Below are positions 25,719 to 39,195 of a stretch of 64,000 bases of DNA, in pieces (position 1 is the first letter of the stretch; each line of letters begins with the position of its first letter). The notes under the pieces are model-generated. The model had not been told where the DNA came from and made no database searches. It was given only the letters and a program-made list of their open reading frames with translations. Both the position numbers and the translations under genes were made by a program. Source of the DNA: Rotaria macrura (taxonomy: Eukaryota > Rotifera > Eurotatoria > Philodinida > Philodinidae); NCBI GenBank assembly GCA_900239685.1, contig OENT01000236.1:1-64000 (forward strand), given 5' to 3'.

Positions 25719-26845
25719 GCTTAGAAACGTCGTCGAAAGGAAAAGTTTCATAGTTATTTGAAACAGCAACATGTCAAATACAAATGTTGTACCATCCATA
25801 TTATTCAAGAACGAATCAGAGTAATGAAGAAAAGACAAAACTAAACACATCTAAAAAGGTTTGTGTAACTTTGTCATCGAGCAACATTATTTTTTTAATA
25901 TTTCTATTAGTTGTTCTAATGGCAGGACACAATGAAAAAAATACTTCCAATAATGATTTTTGTAGCCTGAAGAGTGCTCTATAAAATCATGTATTAGACA
26001 TCAAATTTGCTCCTAGTTATAATAGAAATAGTTTGCTTTTTCTTGAAGAGATTGAATACTAATTTTACTTTTTTCTCATCGACTGGCCACTGTGTATTGT
26101 TAAAAAGTATTTATGACACTTGCTAAGTAGTAGTATCGACTGTTTTTCTTTTCATTCTGTTCAGGGATATGATCCCCTCTTTTATTTCTGTTATATCCGT
26201 ACCATCTCTTTTATCTTATTTTTTAATGCACAGCGCTCAAAAGGACTTAACTTAATATTCCCAATGTGTCCTATTACTCATCATCATATATTACTCAGTA
26301 CTAGTGTGAAATCATCTTCGTCTATAATATGTTGAAGTTTAGAAAATTTATAGCTTAAAAAAGTTGTTTGTTTTTTTTTCTGCGAAATTTATATAATCTG
26401 ATATATGCCGAGCGAATAATATAAAACAAAACGACTTCATATATGATTTCTGCAGATGATGAAGGATACTCTTTCAAATTGACATTTCTTGATAGAATAT
26501 GGTCTTTTTTACGAAAATTTTACGTTTCAAATTGTTTCGATTAAAGAGTCAAGAACGAATTCTGAAATATTTCGGCAATACTGATATTGATAGAGTTTTG
26601 AATGCACTACAGGTTGGAATCTCTTGTTGGGAAAATTCAGTCCATGTAGCTTTAAATGATGAGAAACACTCATGTTTTAAGGTTTGAGAAAAGTTCCAAA
26701 AACGTTTTTAGAGATGTTTGTTTATTGTCTTTTTCTCCTTACTCCGTTTCGTTCTAGAAAAATATGGATGGTACAACATTTGTATTTCAGCTGTTGCTCT
26801 TTCTAATAATAATACAGTTTTTCCCTTCAAAGATGTCTCTAAGCA
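25719..26845. mobile_element. Foldback-type element with 84-bp inverted repeats
   Basis: The left arm 25719-25802 and right arm 26761-26845 are inverted copies. Their inner 27 bases are identical (contain AAATGTTGTACCATCCATAT) and the outer part is about 70-75 percent alike (GCTTAGA, then AC, TC, GAA, GGAAAA in both). About 960 bp separate the arms and hold only short open frames. This arrangement suits a foldback or MITE-type DNA element, or an inverted duplication. No target duplication could be fixed because the outer boundary fades. Confidence 0.6.
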
Positions 26846-29511
26846 AAGAACTTTGATTGAAAATTTCGGCAATTAATTTTATGGCGTAGGTTACTCATGC
26901 TTTTAATTTTCAAAATTTACTATGCTTTGAATTGTTCACTTGAGTTCGATGCTAATTTTTCGAATCCACTAATAATTTAAAGTATGTGACCGAATGAACT
27001 TTATGATTTATTGTATCACGAAACACGATCATAAAATGTAGAGGCTTTTTATCATAAATCCAAGTCTTATGTAGACATAAACCTAAAGGCACATAAATTT
27101 GATACTTTCGTACCGTTAAATTTGTTTGTCAACTTAAGTATGGGATATTATATGAATCATTTCAGATGTGAATGTCATTGTAGAAGATAATAAATATCAA
27201 ACTAGACGTGTACTTCAATTAAACTTTGAAAGATGATTCATATTCTAAAAATTGAATATGTGCTTGTAATCTGTCGTCGGTAACAAAGTGTTATTTGTTT
27301 AAATCCAAGCATTGCTTTAAAATTATGGTTGGTTGCTACATGATAAAAGACATCAGATGTTTATGTTGAAAAAAATTCTTTCATAGTTATTGACAGAGAT
27401 TATACATGAGAAGAAAGAATTGAAACATGGTAGCATGAGTATTTATACGAGTAACCATTTCCAAGCTATTTACATATGTAGACTTCCAAACAATCGTCTC
27501 TTTAGGAAATTACTAAGATGACTTGACACTAGTCGTTTAATTCATCATTATAGATGTCAAATTTTATGTTGTTAAGATTCTTATTGAAAACATTGTTATC
27601 ATTATATCGAGAGAGTCTTCTGGCAGATTAACAGTTTCACAGTAGACAGAAATTATAGTTTCTACCTCTTGGTTAACAAATATGCTAATCCTTTTCTTTC
27701 TACATTGATTTATCAGTGAAGTACATCGGACAAATAATGATCAACATTGGATCACTCTCTACTCATACTAAACTGTTTTTTCTCTATCCAATACAGTCTA
27801 GTACATGGCATTTACTTCTTTGGTTTGAGAAAAATCTAACTATTTCCGTTCAAGCAATTTTTCTTTTCTTAATATATGTAAATTAGATCTATAGATTGCA
27901 TGTAAAACCCAAGCAGTATAAAAAAAACAAAAGTTAAAAGTATTGTCGACGACACACTGATTGGCTACTATTACGTAGTTTAACGGCCAGCGCAATAATT
28001 TAAGACAATGTAAAATGGTAACTGAGAATTTCATAAAAACGTCAGAATGCCGTTGTCTAACCTATCGATTACATCCAACCAATTGAGAACAATGTTAGAA
28101 ACATATTGATTTCTAGCCAATATACCACACATGAAAAGTTTCTAATAGTATGATGATTGAGTATTAGCATGGATACCACGCTCTTTTCATCCCTTAGACT
28201 AAACACCTCTCCCCCGGCCAGCCTCCCACATAATAGAAGCCCTCTCTGGAACGGTCGATATGAAAAACGCGTTAGAAGTCCCCTGATTTTACAAATTTTC
28301 GAAAAACTTATTGGAAGTAAAAGAGTCACAATTCAGCATCTTAAAATAAGAATTTTCTTATTTTCCAGGGTAAAAATCCTGAAATCTGCCAGAAAGTTGT
28401 TTCAAAAGCTCCTGAAAATCCCTAAATTCTTTGAAAGGGCAAGTGACGATAAGACTATTTTTTGTCAATAATATTTTTCAAACAGATTTGCATATTCTCA
28501 ATCAGAGTGAAAATCTGTCTCTTGTGTTAAATAATTCGATGTAATTAGAAAAAGAAAGTTTTTGATAGTTCTGGGTTCCATCCAAGTCAAGAGGAAACAA
28601 CTGACTTTTCTGAGTTCAAGTCAATTTTAAATCAAAACAAATTGAAGAAATCAGCTGTTTCCCTCTTCACCCGGGTTCTACAAGACTGGTGAAAAAAAAG
28701 CAATTTTTTTCGCAAAATAAATTACATCATTCTACGCAGAATTTTACACTGACTGAGAATACGTAAGTCTGTTTGAAAAATATCTTGGATAAAAATTGGC
28801 TTTATCACCACTTGCTTCTTTTCGCATCTAAAAACATTGAAAAAATTGAAGACCTAATAGAAGCCCCCTCAGAAAGTTTTAGATGCTGGACAGTTTAGAA
28901 GTCCTCGCTGGTTTCTATATTATAGTTAGGAGGGGGAGGGGGGTTTACTGTTTCTAATGTAGAAAGTTAGATGTAAAACTACATCAGCGACTCATATTAT
29001 ACTATACAGTTACTCAGAAAATTAGTAAATATCAATAACGAAGAACATTATAACTTTGCCTTCTCTCGAAACGAAATATATTCCTGAACAGATGAGAACT
29101 AGTTATGTAAGAAACGATATTGATTGTTCGTGCAATCGTCGCAGATGATTCCGATGTTGTTGTTGCTTTCGTAGCCAGAAAAAATATTGATTCACATTCA
29201 TACAACCGCGTTGACTCATAGGTTATGTCAAATGAGTAAAATTTCAGATCGCAAATTGACATTAATCAATTTGATTAACATATAATAGCTTCTAGTAATA
29301 TAGCAGCATCAAAATAATCCTAAAAGCTTTGACCCAGAGCTCATAAGATCGTTCACATTAATAACATGATCTGGAGTAGTCACAAAACTCAATCCATAAA
29401 ACTCAACGTTATCAGATACTCGATTGAATCAAAGGTATATTTTAGTTGTTGAACGTTGATAAATTCAAGGTCTACTGAAAATAGTTCGAAATGATATTGC
29501 TTTTGAGATTT
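26846..29511. other. Region without an assigned gene
   Basis: AT-rich with a locally GC-richer part at 28190-28290 and a G-run tract at about 28929-28947. A short inverted repeat occupies 28587-28612 and 28645-28669 (GAGGAAACAACTGA against TCAGCTGTTTCCCTC). Short open frames on both strands overlap each other and carry no recognisable motif. Confidence 0.35.
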
Positions 29512-30148
29512 TCACCATTGAATAGCGAGTTGTATCCAATTTATGTAATGGTTGAAGAGTGAATAATTGTGATGATAGTGTAAAACGAAATCTTCTGGAT
29601 TTTCCATAGAATCAACAGCACCAAAACAACAGACATGCTCATCGATTTGTTGATAATTTGATGTGAAATGAGCTAAAAGCAAATTAAAGATCGTAATTCA
29701 CATGAATCTTATACGAATATGTGTACAATTAATAGATCAAATGTGACTAGCACAAAGTATACTTTCGACACTAGCATATTTTGAAACAAAAAGGAGTAGT
29801 AATAGTGCCACCTACGGGCATATAAATGGAAATATTTGGTTCAAGATCATCTAAATAGATTGAAACAACACAGAAAATATTAGGGCAGTCGTAATCATGA
29901 AATACTAATCGAATAGATATACATGTGAAAAATACTAACCTGACAATTTAGTCATCGGTAGTATTGTGAAATCTTTCACGGTCAATGTAGCCGTATAGAA
30001 CCCACCAACATTTGGTGTGTAGTTCAAATAACGCAGAAAATTATTAACAATACCAACCGGTACACTATTATTAAGTTCATCATACGGTGTAGGATTTTCC
30101 GACCAAAGATAAATAGATGGATCGAATTCATTATCAGCTACTCTACTT
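29512..30148 (-). CDS. 3' part of an unrecognised minus-strand gene
   Basis: Two exons on the minus strand, 30148-29940 and 29672-29512, join in phase 1 (donor GTTAGT, acceptor CTTTTAG) and encode 122 residues ending FNHYINWIQLAIQW. The sequence looks like a folded domain: VADNEFDPSIYLWSENPTPY, NNFLRYLNYTPNVGGFYTAT, LTVKDFTILPMTKL, then HFTSNYQQIDEHVCCFG. The first exon enters in phase 2 if the acceptor CTATCAG is used; the frame actually stays open to about 30220, so the exon could be longer. No start codon or earlier exon could be placed. I do not recognise the family; mixed polar/hydrophobic composition and correct splice phases support a real gene or a recently dead one. Confidence 0.5.
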
Positions 30149-33100
30149 CTGATAGAATACCTGACTAGATTACTTAATCGATGGATGAATAATATGGTAA
30201 CAATAGGAGTATTGTTCTAACGAGCATCATCAGCTTTTTAAAGTCTTTGAATATAGGTTGGCTATTTAGGTAAATGAAAAAACATGTTCAACGATGGACG
30301 AGCATGACTGTTGTTCTACTATGCACCAAGATATCAAGCAACGGTGAAGATAACTTGCTTTTATACTATAATACACATCAATCGTAATTAAGAGAATAGT
30401 TAGGCATGTTTATGAGACATACGTTTTTAGAAAACACAAATAATAAAATAACGTATGTTGATAATGAAGCAAGATCAACTGATTAAATATGTATATATTT
30501 ATATTTATTACAATTTATTAAAATGCTAATACTTCATTCGATAAAAATGAATGAAGAAAATATTGAAATTATAGATTTGTTGCCTTTCGACATCATTTAT
30601 TTTGACTATTCTCAATCGTCATGTAACAGATTTAGCCACAGTTTTCATGTCATAATATTTAAACATTGTGCTTGATGAATAAATATAATTTTATGCGACT
30701 AATTAAACCATATCTGTTTCATGAAAAACTGAACTAAGAATCAATAAAATATTTCATTCAAATTAGCTCTAAGAAATATTACCTAACATACAATAGAAGG
30801 TCAAAGATTATTCTATGTTCAATACGCAGAATTTCTTTTACAGTTTTTATTAGTTCTTCATTAATTTCACTGGTAAGTATTCATGAAAAATCCTGATACT
30901 TCTAGATGCAATCTGATATAGCATTCGTTGCTGCTATTCTAAAGAGTTGATCACTAAATCCTCTAGAAATCCGTTCGAAACATTCATCTATATTACATCT
31001 ATTACTTGAATAATGAGATCCGTAACTTCACATCATTTGATAAAGTTACTTTTGCGACAAATTCGACAAGCACACAACTGAAAGCTCATTACAATCGGAG
31101 CAATCAAAATTGTACGAAAAAATCTCTGATTCAGTCCAATATAACTCATACAGCTCTCTATCAACTGAATACGCCTACCAGAAAACAAATAAATCAAAAG
31201 CACTCTTTCGAATTTAATCGTTTATTTTTCAAAACTGTGATTTCCAAACCGAACTTTTTTGCTCCCAAGTATCTAGAAAATATAGCTGAAAACGAAAAGT
31301 CTAGTTGCTTGAAAATGTTTCATAAATGGATAGCCGTCGATAGATTTTATCCAATTCAAAGTTTTTTTTGTCAAGCTCAACCGTAGACTTGATTGAAGTA
31401 AGTTAGCCTATGGTTCTAAAGTTCTTGAAAAAACTTAAGATTTCAAACTTTGAAAGTTACAGTAACATTGAAAAGTATCTGACTATGTACAACATTAGAA
31501 CACTACTCGTGCTGTATGCCAGCGAATTTCGGTATCATTCATAAGATGATTCAAATTATTATTAGATTAGTTGAAAATACAATCACACGCATTCTTTTCT
31601 ATTTCGAATGTTGCTCTCATCAGTATCCAATGAAGATCTGAAGTCGAACACGACTTACTCGATGCTACATCAACTTAATTAGTCTCTGCTCCTTTTTCGT
31701 TTTCCAACACAAACTTATAAGGCACATTCAGTTTTTGTGAACTGAGCATGATTTCGTACATAAATTGTGCATACCAGTGCTACGAACATATTATAATCGC
31801 AGGTTCTGATTTTCATATTTTTCAGAGACGAGCTCACGGTGACACATGTAAAACTTTATTTACTTTGTCGATAGTGTTAAATCAGAGTTCATTATTTTAG
31901 ATTATCGATTAGACATGAGCAGAGAAAACAGTATGATAACGAAATATGTCTGAAAAGTGAACTCCGTACATAAGCGTTGCGTTTCTCTTATACGAAAATA
32001 CCACCAGCCAAAGTGCAGATCTTTCAAAAACTATATACGATCGATCAATATTTTGTATCATTAATGCACTAAATATCTAACTTTTCATTATTATTATTAT
32101 TTTTCTCTTGTCACGACAACAAGGAAATCTAGTGTGACGACATTGCACAATTGTGAACAACTATCAATATTCATGGTCCAAATATAAGATACTACGTGTG
32201 AACCGACAAGTTATCTACAAATGTATTTCTAAAATGATTTGATGTGCGAGTGCGAACTAATGAAAGGCTCGCTGAAAAGTAGATATCTTAGAATTGACCC
32301 AACACTTTGAGTAGACAATACGATGCTACTCGAATTTGTATTGGTGGTTACTTTCCAATCTATGCAAGTTTAATCATCAAGATTATTATGCACGTATCCA
32401 TGCAAATATATCGAAGTCGGCAGCGTACTTAGGAAAAGTATGAAACATTTTTACTATGTTCAAAGATCTCATTAGACAATTTTGAGCTATCGAATTAATC
32501 CGAATATAGAAAAAGAGACGAGCGATCTCAATTTCGCACAATAGTTTCTAGAAAAGAAAAACACACATATTCTTTAATCTATATTGACAATATCTATTTT
32601 AATCATCTGTCGAGCAAAACATAAAATTCTTCGACCTTGCCTTCAGGATCTCATCAAATTCGTCTATCTTTATGGACACAAACCACCTTGATGTACCATA
32701 AAAAACACGAATTATTTCAATCTTATTGTTATAATGGCTACGACTTTTCAACTAGCAAGGAAAAAAACAGACAAATATTAAGTATTTACTTGTATTATCT
32801 ATTTATTGACCACAATAAATGTCAAAAGATACTAGCTGACATATTTGAGAATTTTTCAAATTTAATTTTGGTTCTGATTAAAGGCTACGTAGTGAATACA
32901 AGCAAGTACCATGTTCTTATTTATTTATGTACATTAGTGGCTCTTTCAATATTCAATGTTTGGTTATTATACATTCCGTTATTAGTTTCTCTGTATGATT
33001 TCGACGTCTGTATGATCTCATCAAACATTTCATTTCCCAGTAGAACTACATCAGTGGGATGAAGTCATTTTTTCGGATGTTCTATGCATCGATAGATGAT

Positions 33101-34342
33101 GTGCGTACTCATACGACAACTGAAAGAAGCATTCGAAGAAAAAGCGTGAGCATAAAATACCAAGCATCAATTTCATAGCATTCACAGACGAATGAGACCC
33201 TATTCCACGATACCGTTGAAAGCGATTAGCTACAATGAAGGTAAATACTGATCTCATAACATCAGACTTAATTCGATGGCAGAATTAATTTTCATAAATG
33301 TAAAATATCTTCTATGAATACATTACGAGTTAATAGTTTTCGGATGTATACACTAACACAACGAATGATTATTCTTGAACGAAATGTGTCATCAAATATT
33401 GATGAAATTGATCTATTGGAAAATTTTAAAATTCTTCTTTTTTTCTACTGTAATCATTCTTCATATTGACGCTATTGCTTTTGATGATTGAAATGTTAAT
33501 AAGTTGTCTGCGTATTGGTACTCATCACAATGATTCATATATTTATTGAATATAAGTTTTGACTTTTGTTCGATACATTTCTACTTTGTAATTATAATTC
33601 ACTGCATTTCTTGCATCGCATTATTTATTTCTTGGATTATCAATCTGATTAAGATTTAAAAAAACGATCGACTTTCACATGGTTTTCTTTTTGTTTTTCA
33701 TAGTCAAGAGTTTCACTGTCTTTCTCCTATTTGAAACTTTTCTGGCGTTTTTTTTATCGATACATTTGAAGTTAGTAATGTGCAAGTGACTTTTTTCTTA
33801 TGCTTATCATAATCTCTGCTACAAATATTTATTAAGTTGATACCTTCTTATCGTGCAAAGAGAATTTTAGATAATACTGAATAAATTTATTACAATCATC
33901 AAAGAAAAGACAATAGTCAACTTATGTAAATCAATACGAGTCTAAAGGGAAAATATTTCATCGTGAACTTGCGAGCTAAATTGATAGAACAATTCTTACC
34001 AAATTCTCATCAACAAAAAATCTGATATCTATTAAATAATACTACATGGTTTTATCGAGAAATTTCAGAAGAAATTCTATTGTTTGATGAACATTATACG
34101 AATCTTTCTATTCGATTGTAACCAATTCTCAGTCAAGTAGTCGTATAGTATACCATACATTTTAGTTGACCTTAATTATCCATAGATTCGAGAAAAATTG
34201 ATTTAATCACGTTTTACTTTTACACAACGAGAACATTTCGACAACTTTAACAAAAGGGATTATCAACCTAACAGTATACAAGATTTTTTATTATGTTGCT
34301 CCGATGCTTATACAGTACACAATTATGGCTTCTTGTCGATGA

Positions 34343-34470
34343 CTTTAATCCCTTTATTCCTATCAGTCCTTTTAGTCCCTTAATTACATTTAGTCTCTTT
34401 TGTCCCTTTAGTACCTTTAATCCATTTTAGTACCTTTAGTCCTTTAAATTCCATTAGTCTCTGTAGTCCA
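34343..34470. repeat. Degenerate tandem array of CCTTTAGTC-type units
   Basis: About ten imperfect units built on CCCTTTAGTC or CCTTTTAGTC lie head to tail. The flanking sequence at 34483-34505 carries the inverse motif AAAAGGACTAAAAGAC, so the array end can fold back on its neighbour. Confidence 0.7.
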
Positions 34471-36100
34471 TTCGTTTCATATGGAAGCTAAAAGGACTAA
34501 AAGACATAGAAGTAGTGTCAGAACAATTGAAAATAAGGGGTCTATGAACAGAAAGATGATTATTGAGAGTTACGCGAGTTAGAGGGGTTTTACTTCAAAA
34601 TCTTTTGCGTAGCGTGAAGAGAAAAATAAAACTGTGATAAAATCAATTTTTCTCGGACACCTCTTGTTGTCGGTTGAACATGATTTTCTTTTACAAGTTA
34701 AACTGTTGTTCGACGATTTCCAATTGTCAAATTGAAAATGTTTCAAATCATTATTTAACAACGACACCAGTCACTTAATGCTAATTTTAACGAAAAACTG
34801 GATTGATTAGCTAACTGTCACCCGCGGCAATGATGTTTATTTGGCTACTTCGCATATCCAGTGTGTAACAACTTGACAGATAACACATATATACATGCAT
34901 ACTTACGGAAAAAAAATGAAAGAGAGAGAGCTGAGGGTGGGAAATCATCGGAGGATACGGTGAATATCGACAGACTTATTGTTTTTCAAGAAACATTGGT
35001 TTTTCGACTGTCCACAACTAAGTTCAATTTCTTTCTACAAGATCAAATCACATAGTTCAACCAACTGGTATCATGCATGACCAATAAAACTCAATGTTTT
35101 CTCTGAGCCGAAAACACCCATTCTCAGGTAAATGATATATGGATCAGAAATTCACCATATTCGAATATGGTTGAGCATAAATAAACATTCATTTAAACTG
35201 ACACTGAGAAAAATATATAACTAAGAATTTACAATGTTCATACTATAATCAAAATATTGAGAAAAAACAGATGTCAGATATTTTGAAAAAATATCAGGAT
35301 AAAAATTCACGTCTTCGACAATGTCTTGTATTTCATTTCTCACATGTTCATAGTATAAAGTCACTATTCATTCCAGGATTCTATAATTGTATATATAAAG
35401 GCTCGAGAAAGAAAGACTGCTTCATGAATGTCAATGTTTCGAACTGACTAATTTTAAACGATTTCTTTTTTGGAAGAACAGAATATGAATTTCTTAGAAT
35501 TTCTAAAAATTGACACCATCAAATTTTTACAAGTGTTACTATTCAATACTGTTTAATTTCGTTTTTATGACACGTTCATTTAGAATACAATTTCGTATGA
35601 ATGCCATTTAAAATCTCACGTTCCTATTACATCATCTAAAACACAAGTCAACATATGAAGAATATCTGTGATTAACTGAAGACAATGATACATAGACCAT
35701 ACTTCCAGATTTATTCAAACGACGATAGTGATAAATCTTTCTAGATTGTCTGTAATCATTCATATCTATCAAAAACTAAAGCATGTTAATAATGACAAGG
35801 AACACATTTCGTTTTCCAGAGACATAAAAGATAATATTAATCACGTAGTCTTATGTAAAAACTAAAAAGCAATGTTTTAATTTGACATTGATTATATGTA
35901 AAAATTCTTTTCCATCAGAGTAAAACTGAAGTAAAACACGAATAACAATTTTCGTTTCGTGGCACTTAGAGAAACAAATTACATTACAGATTATTCAGAT
36001 AAATGTTGACCTTATTGATATGAAAATATGCAACAAAGTGTATCTTTTTCCTTGGTATCATTTAAGCTGCTTGTGAAGTGAACGAGAGTACTCTCAATCA

Positions 36101-36122
36101 ATATATATATATATATATATAT
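36101..36122. repeat. (AT)n microsatellite
   Basis: Eleven AT dinucleotides. Confidence 0.8.
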
Positions 36123-36544
36123 CAGAAGATTAAAACATTGCATTGATTTTTCTTTGCACATGCTCCTCATAACATTTGACTTTTCTATTGAAATGGCAAC
36201 CAAGTTGTAAAGGTGCAATCAAGTAAGGTTTAATACATATTTGCATCTGACTGAAAATTAGTTTTCTCGTATTTGCTTTTATGACACTATTTCTCATTCG
36301 AATCATATTTCATATTTAGAGAAAGGACAGTTCCACATATATTTCTATTTGTAAAGGGACAATTGTCATCCACAATAAGTCAATGTCAAAATAGGCAGAG
36401 AATCTCATATAGGCACATAATCATAAACGTTATTTCTTTCTTCAAGGAAATCTTCATATATATATATATGTATGTGTGGCAATAGATAGATAATAGATCA
36501 GCACCGTCAACGTCAACAAGGCAAGCGAGAGAGACATATGTATT

Positions 36545-36549
<5 letters not shown>

Positions 36550-36574
<25 letters not shown>
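36550..36574. repeat. (AT)n microsatellite
   Basis: About twelve AT dinucleotides in the 5' flank of the gene at 36916. Confidence 0.8.
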
Positions 36575-36575
<1 letters not shown>

Positions 36576-36915
36576 GAAGAAATAATCTACAAAACAGCTT
36601 TTCTTTTTTTTTTCGATGCTGTTATTTGAAGGTAATAGTCATATATTCTAGAGAGTTGAGTGTAAAGGACGAGCTAAGTATTGTTTTCCCATCAATCTAA
36701 TCGAATACTCTTGATAATACCACATCCCATGACAACAATAGAATGACAAGAAAAGAGAGTTGAGGCGACACAACTGCCGTATGTCAGTAAAATAGGTCGT
36801 TTATTTATCTTTATTTATTTTAATCATCCATATATATTTACATATGTATAAACAAAAGGGTGAAATAAATGACTTCCTAACATAGTTTTGTATTTTTTCA
36901 ATTAAGATTTAAATC

Positions 36916-38394
36916 ATGACTAGTATTCGTAATGTACCAGTTGATATTGCATCAGCTCGTATCTTACAATATCTTCGAACTCATAATTATGAGGATTGTG
37001 CTATTTATATCAATCGTCTTAATTCGAATACATTCCATAAAATTTTAACTACTGATTTATCGATGGATAGTTTACTTGCTCAGTTGCCATTTTCAATTGA
37101 AATATTTGAAGTGATTTATTCGAAAATATTTATCTACGATCCAGATACTTTTCCTCTTCGAATTCTTAAACCTGAACGATTTCTATCGAAGATGATTAGT
37201 ATTTTTTCATCAGCATCATCGTTTATGCATGAAAATACATCATCAACAGCAACTATATTTAATTTTAAAGAACAAAATATTGATGATGAACATGTATCAA
37301 GTAATCTTGCTGGAATACTACGGATTATATCTTACGTACAACCAATATTATTTAAACGTCTTCTCTGTCAAAAAGAATCAATTGATGAATGTATACTCTA
37401 CATTGAACAATATCATTCCAGTAGAACGAATATTTTAACATTAAGAAAATCAACAGCGTTGGCACATACTAATCTTAAAGAAAGTCTATGTCATGAATTA
37501 GAATCTACTATCATTTGTTGTCAACAAGCATTGCATAAACTAGAAGCAAAAACTATGAAGATACCATCAGTTCCATCATCAGCTCATTCGACACCAGCAA
37601 CATCAAAAAAGTATAGGTCATTGCATACATCTGAATCCACAAGATCATCAGTAGTAACTCATTCGACAACTCATTCACTCGATGATATCCAAAATCGTCT
37701 TTATCAACATACGGCCATATTAAACTCAATCGAACCATATTTATCACAGTCAAAACTATATACAATTCTAAATAATCTTGCATATAAAGTTTCCATTGAT
37801 AAACAAATTTTAGTAGCTTATGCTCATATTAAAACACATGACAAGCAAATTCCTTTCGATGAATCTTTATTATCATTATTCAAAAGATTCGCTTTTGCCT
37901 ATGAATGTATGTGTATTGTACTCGGCGGTAGAACGATCGAATTCGATGTTTATCTAACTGTTTTAGGTATCATTCAATTGTGGAGACGAGTCACCGACAG
38001 TACGTTGATCGACGAATGCACAGATGATATTGTGATTGACGACACAACTGTTAAAGGTGTTAGTGGTACGGTTGGAATATGTTTCGCAAGATCACATTCT
38101 CGTAAGTGGATATTGAACTAAATAAATAAATAAGAATAGCCATGAAAAATATATATCATCATCATTACCATGAATTGAATTTTCAAGTTCCCACTTTTTT
38201 TTTTCTTCGTCTTCTTTTTGTTTCATTCTAATCGAGACAGAATGGTGATAGTGCTCGATAAGAGAAAGAAAACAAAGAAGAAGAAATGTTGAGGTTTTTT
38301 TTTTCTGCTTATAGACGATTGGGACGTCTATGTTAGATTAGTACAGTCACTCGTTCTTTTGTTGATGCGCACCGTGTTTATCGAACAGCAGTAG
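36916..38394 (+). CDS. Two-exon alpha-helical protein, unrecognised (421 residues)
   Basis: The first exon, 36916-38101, is one long open frame from ATG. Its frame would run on to a stop at 38119, but a strong donor (C then GTAAGT at 38102) is followed by an acceptor (CTTATAG) at 38314 and an in-phase 80-nt exon 38315-38394. That exon adds HDWDVYVRLVQSLVLLLM and RTVFIEQQ before TAG, so the spliced form is preferred. The product is mostly helical: an N-terminal segment VPVDIASARILQYLRTHNYE, then FHKILTTDLSMDSLLAQLPF with SIEIFEVIYSKIFIYDPD, a Ser-rich linker near residues 215-250, and a C-terminal helical part (FAYECMCIVLGGRTIEFDVY). There is no signal peptide or clear transmembrane span except the hydrophobic last 20 residues. 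Domain family not recognised. AATAAA motifs directly follow the first-exon stop. Confidence 0.75.
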
Positions 38395-39077
38395 TCAATC
38401 AAATAAGAAAACGATTTTTTATCCTCTCCATGTCCTTCTAATAATCTGATCTTATAAAATAAGAGAAAATAGTAGGTTTGTATTATATTAATACGCTAAA
38501 TGAAATATAAAGAAAAAAGAAAATATAATCATGAATACGTAAATAGGTCGGCCATGGAAAATGTATGGAATCAATAGTTTTTGTTAATCATCATGTAATC
38601 AATTGAAGAAAAAAATTTATACTTATTACGCGTATTTTCTTTTTTTTTCTTTTCTAACGGTTGTAAACACATATTTCATAGTTTGTATAAGTTAGAAGGC
38701 CAGACGAATGCCCATCTATATATACATATATATTGCTAATTTGCATTTTTTTTTCTATCAAGAAATCGACTAGTACGTTGAATATATTCTTTGGTATAGA
38801 AATAGTTGATCGACAGTTAAGAAAACGAATGAGATGATCCTATAAATGAGTCAATACAATTGTAGTAAGAAGAGAGAGTAAGTAGCAAGATTCGTACACC
38901 TTTGTATATAGACATTCGCCTTCTTCCTTCTCGTTCTTCTTTTCTCATTCATCATCATTCTCATTCTTTCACATACACACCATATGCCACATCTGTGTCG
39001 CAACTTTGAGACGAAACGATATTGTTGTTGATTTCTCCTCATTTCACGTGCATACATTCTTAAAAATTGCGATAGTC
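38395..39077. other. Intergenic region
   Basis: About 680 AT-rich bases between the preceding gene and the first exon of the SPATA18-like locus. A CT-rich part lies at 38920-38970. No specific promoter element recognised. Confidence 0.35.
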
Positions 39078-39195
39078 ATGCTTAGACCAAAGAAACCTGG
39101 CGTCCGCACCAATTCAAATAATAACAACAACAATAACAACAAATATGCACGTTATTCAGTTTTAGAAGAAATTCAACCATACCGTGATCGTTATG
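39078..39195 (+). other. Candidate first exon A of the SPATA18-like gene
   Basis: ATG to donor G-GTAAGT, 118 nt, phase 1. It encodes MLRPKKPGVRTN, a run of eight Asn, and KYARYSVLEEIQPYRDRY. It joins in phase to 40181. Confidence 0.6.

Larger units (their letters stand above)
30149..36915. other. Long gene-poor region
   Basis: Almost 7 kb with no supported gene. It probably holds 5' exons of the minus-strand gene ending at 29512. Open frames at 31006-31386 and 32637-33062 lack motifs and splice partners. It contains a CTTTAGTCC array (34343-34470) and two (TA)n runs. Confidence 0.35.

Noticed and set aside
28929-28947. Possible G-quadruplex tract
   Set aside because: Only about three clear G-runs; a four-run pattern needs splitting of the long runs, so it is not a strong candidate.
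28198-28950. Possible foldback element bounded by C-rich and G-rich tracts
   Set aside because: The arms match only as low-complexity C/G runs, and the internal AATAGAAGCCC words are direct, not inverted.
31006-31386. 126-codon plus-strand open frame
   Set aside because: No ATG at the start of the track frame, no splice partners, residue mix typical of AT-rich chance frames, and no recognisable motif.
32637-33062. 141-codon open frame with hydrophobic stretches, considered as a receptor remnant
   Set aside because: No receptor motif, no ATG near the start and no upstream exons; the hydrophobicity follows from T-rich DNA.
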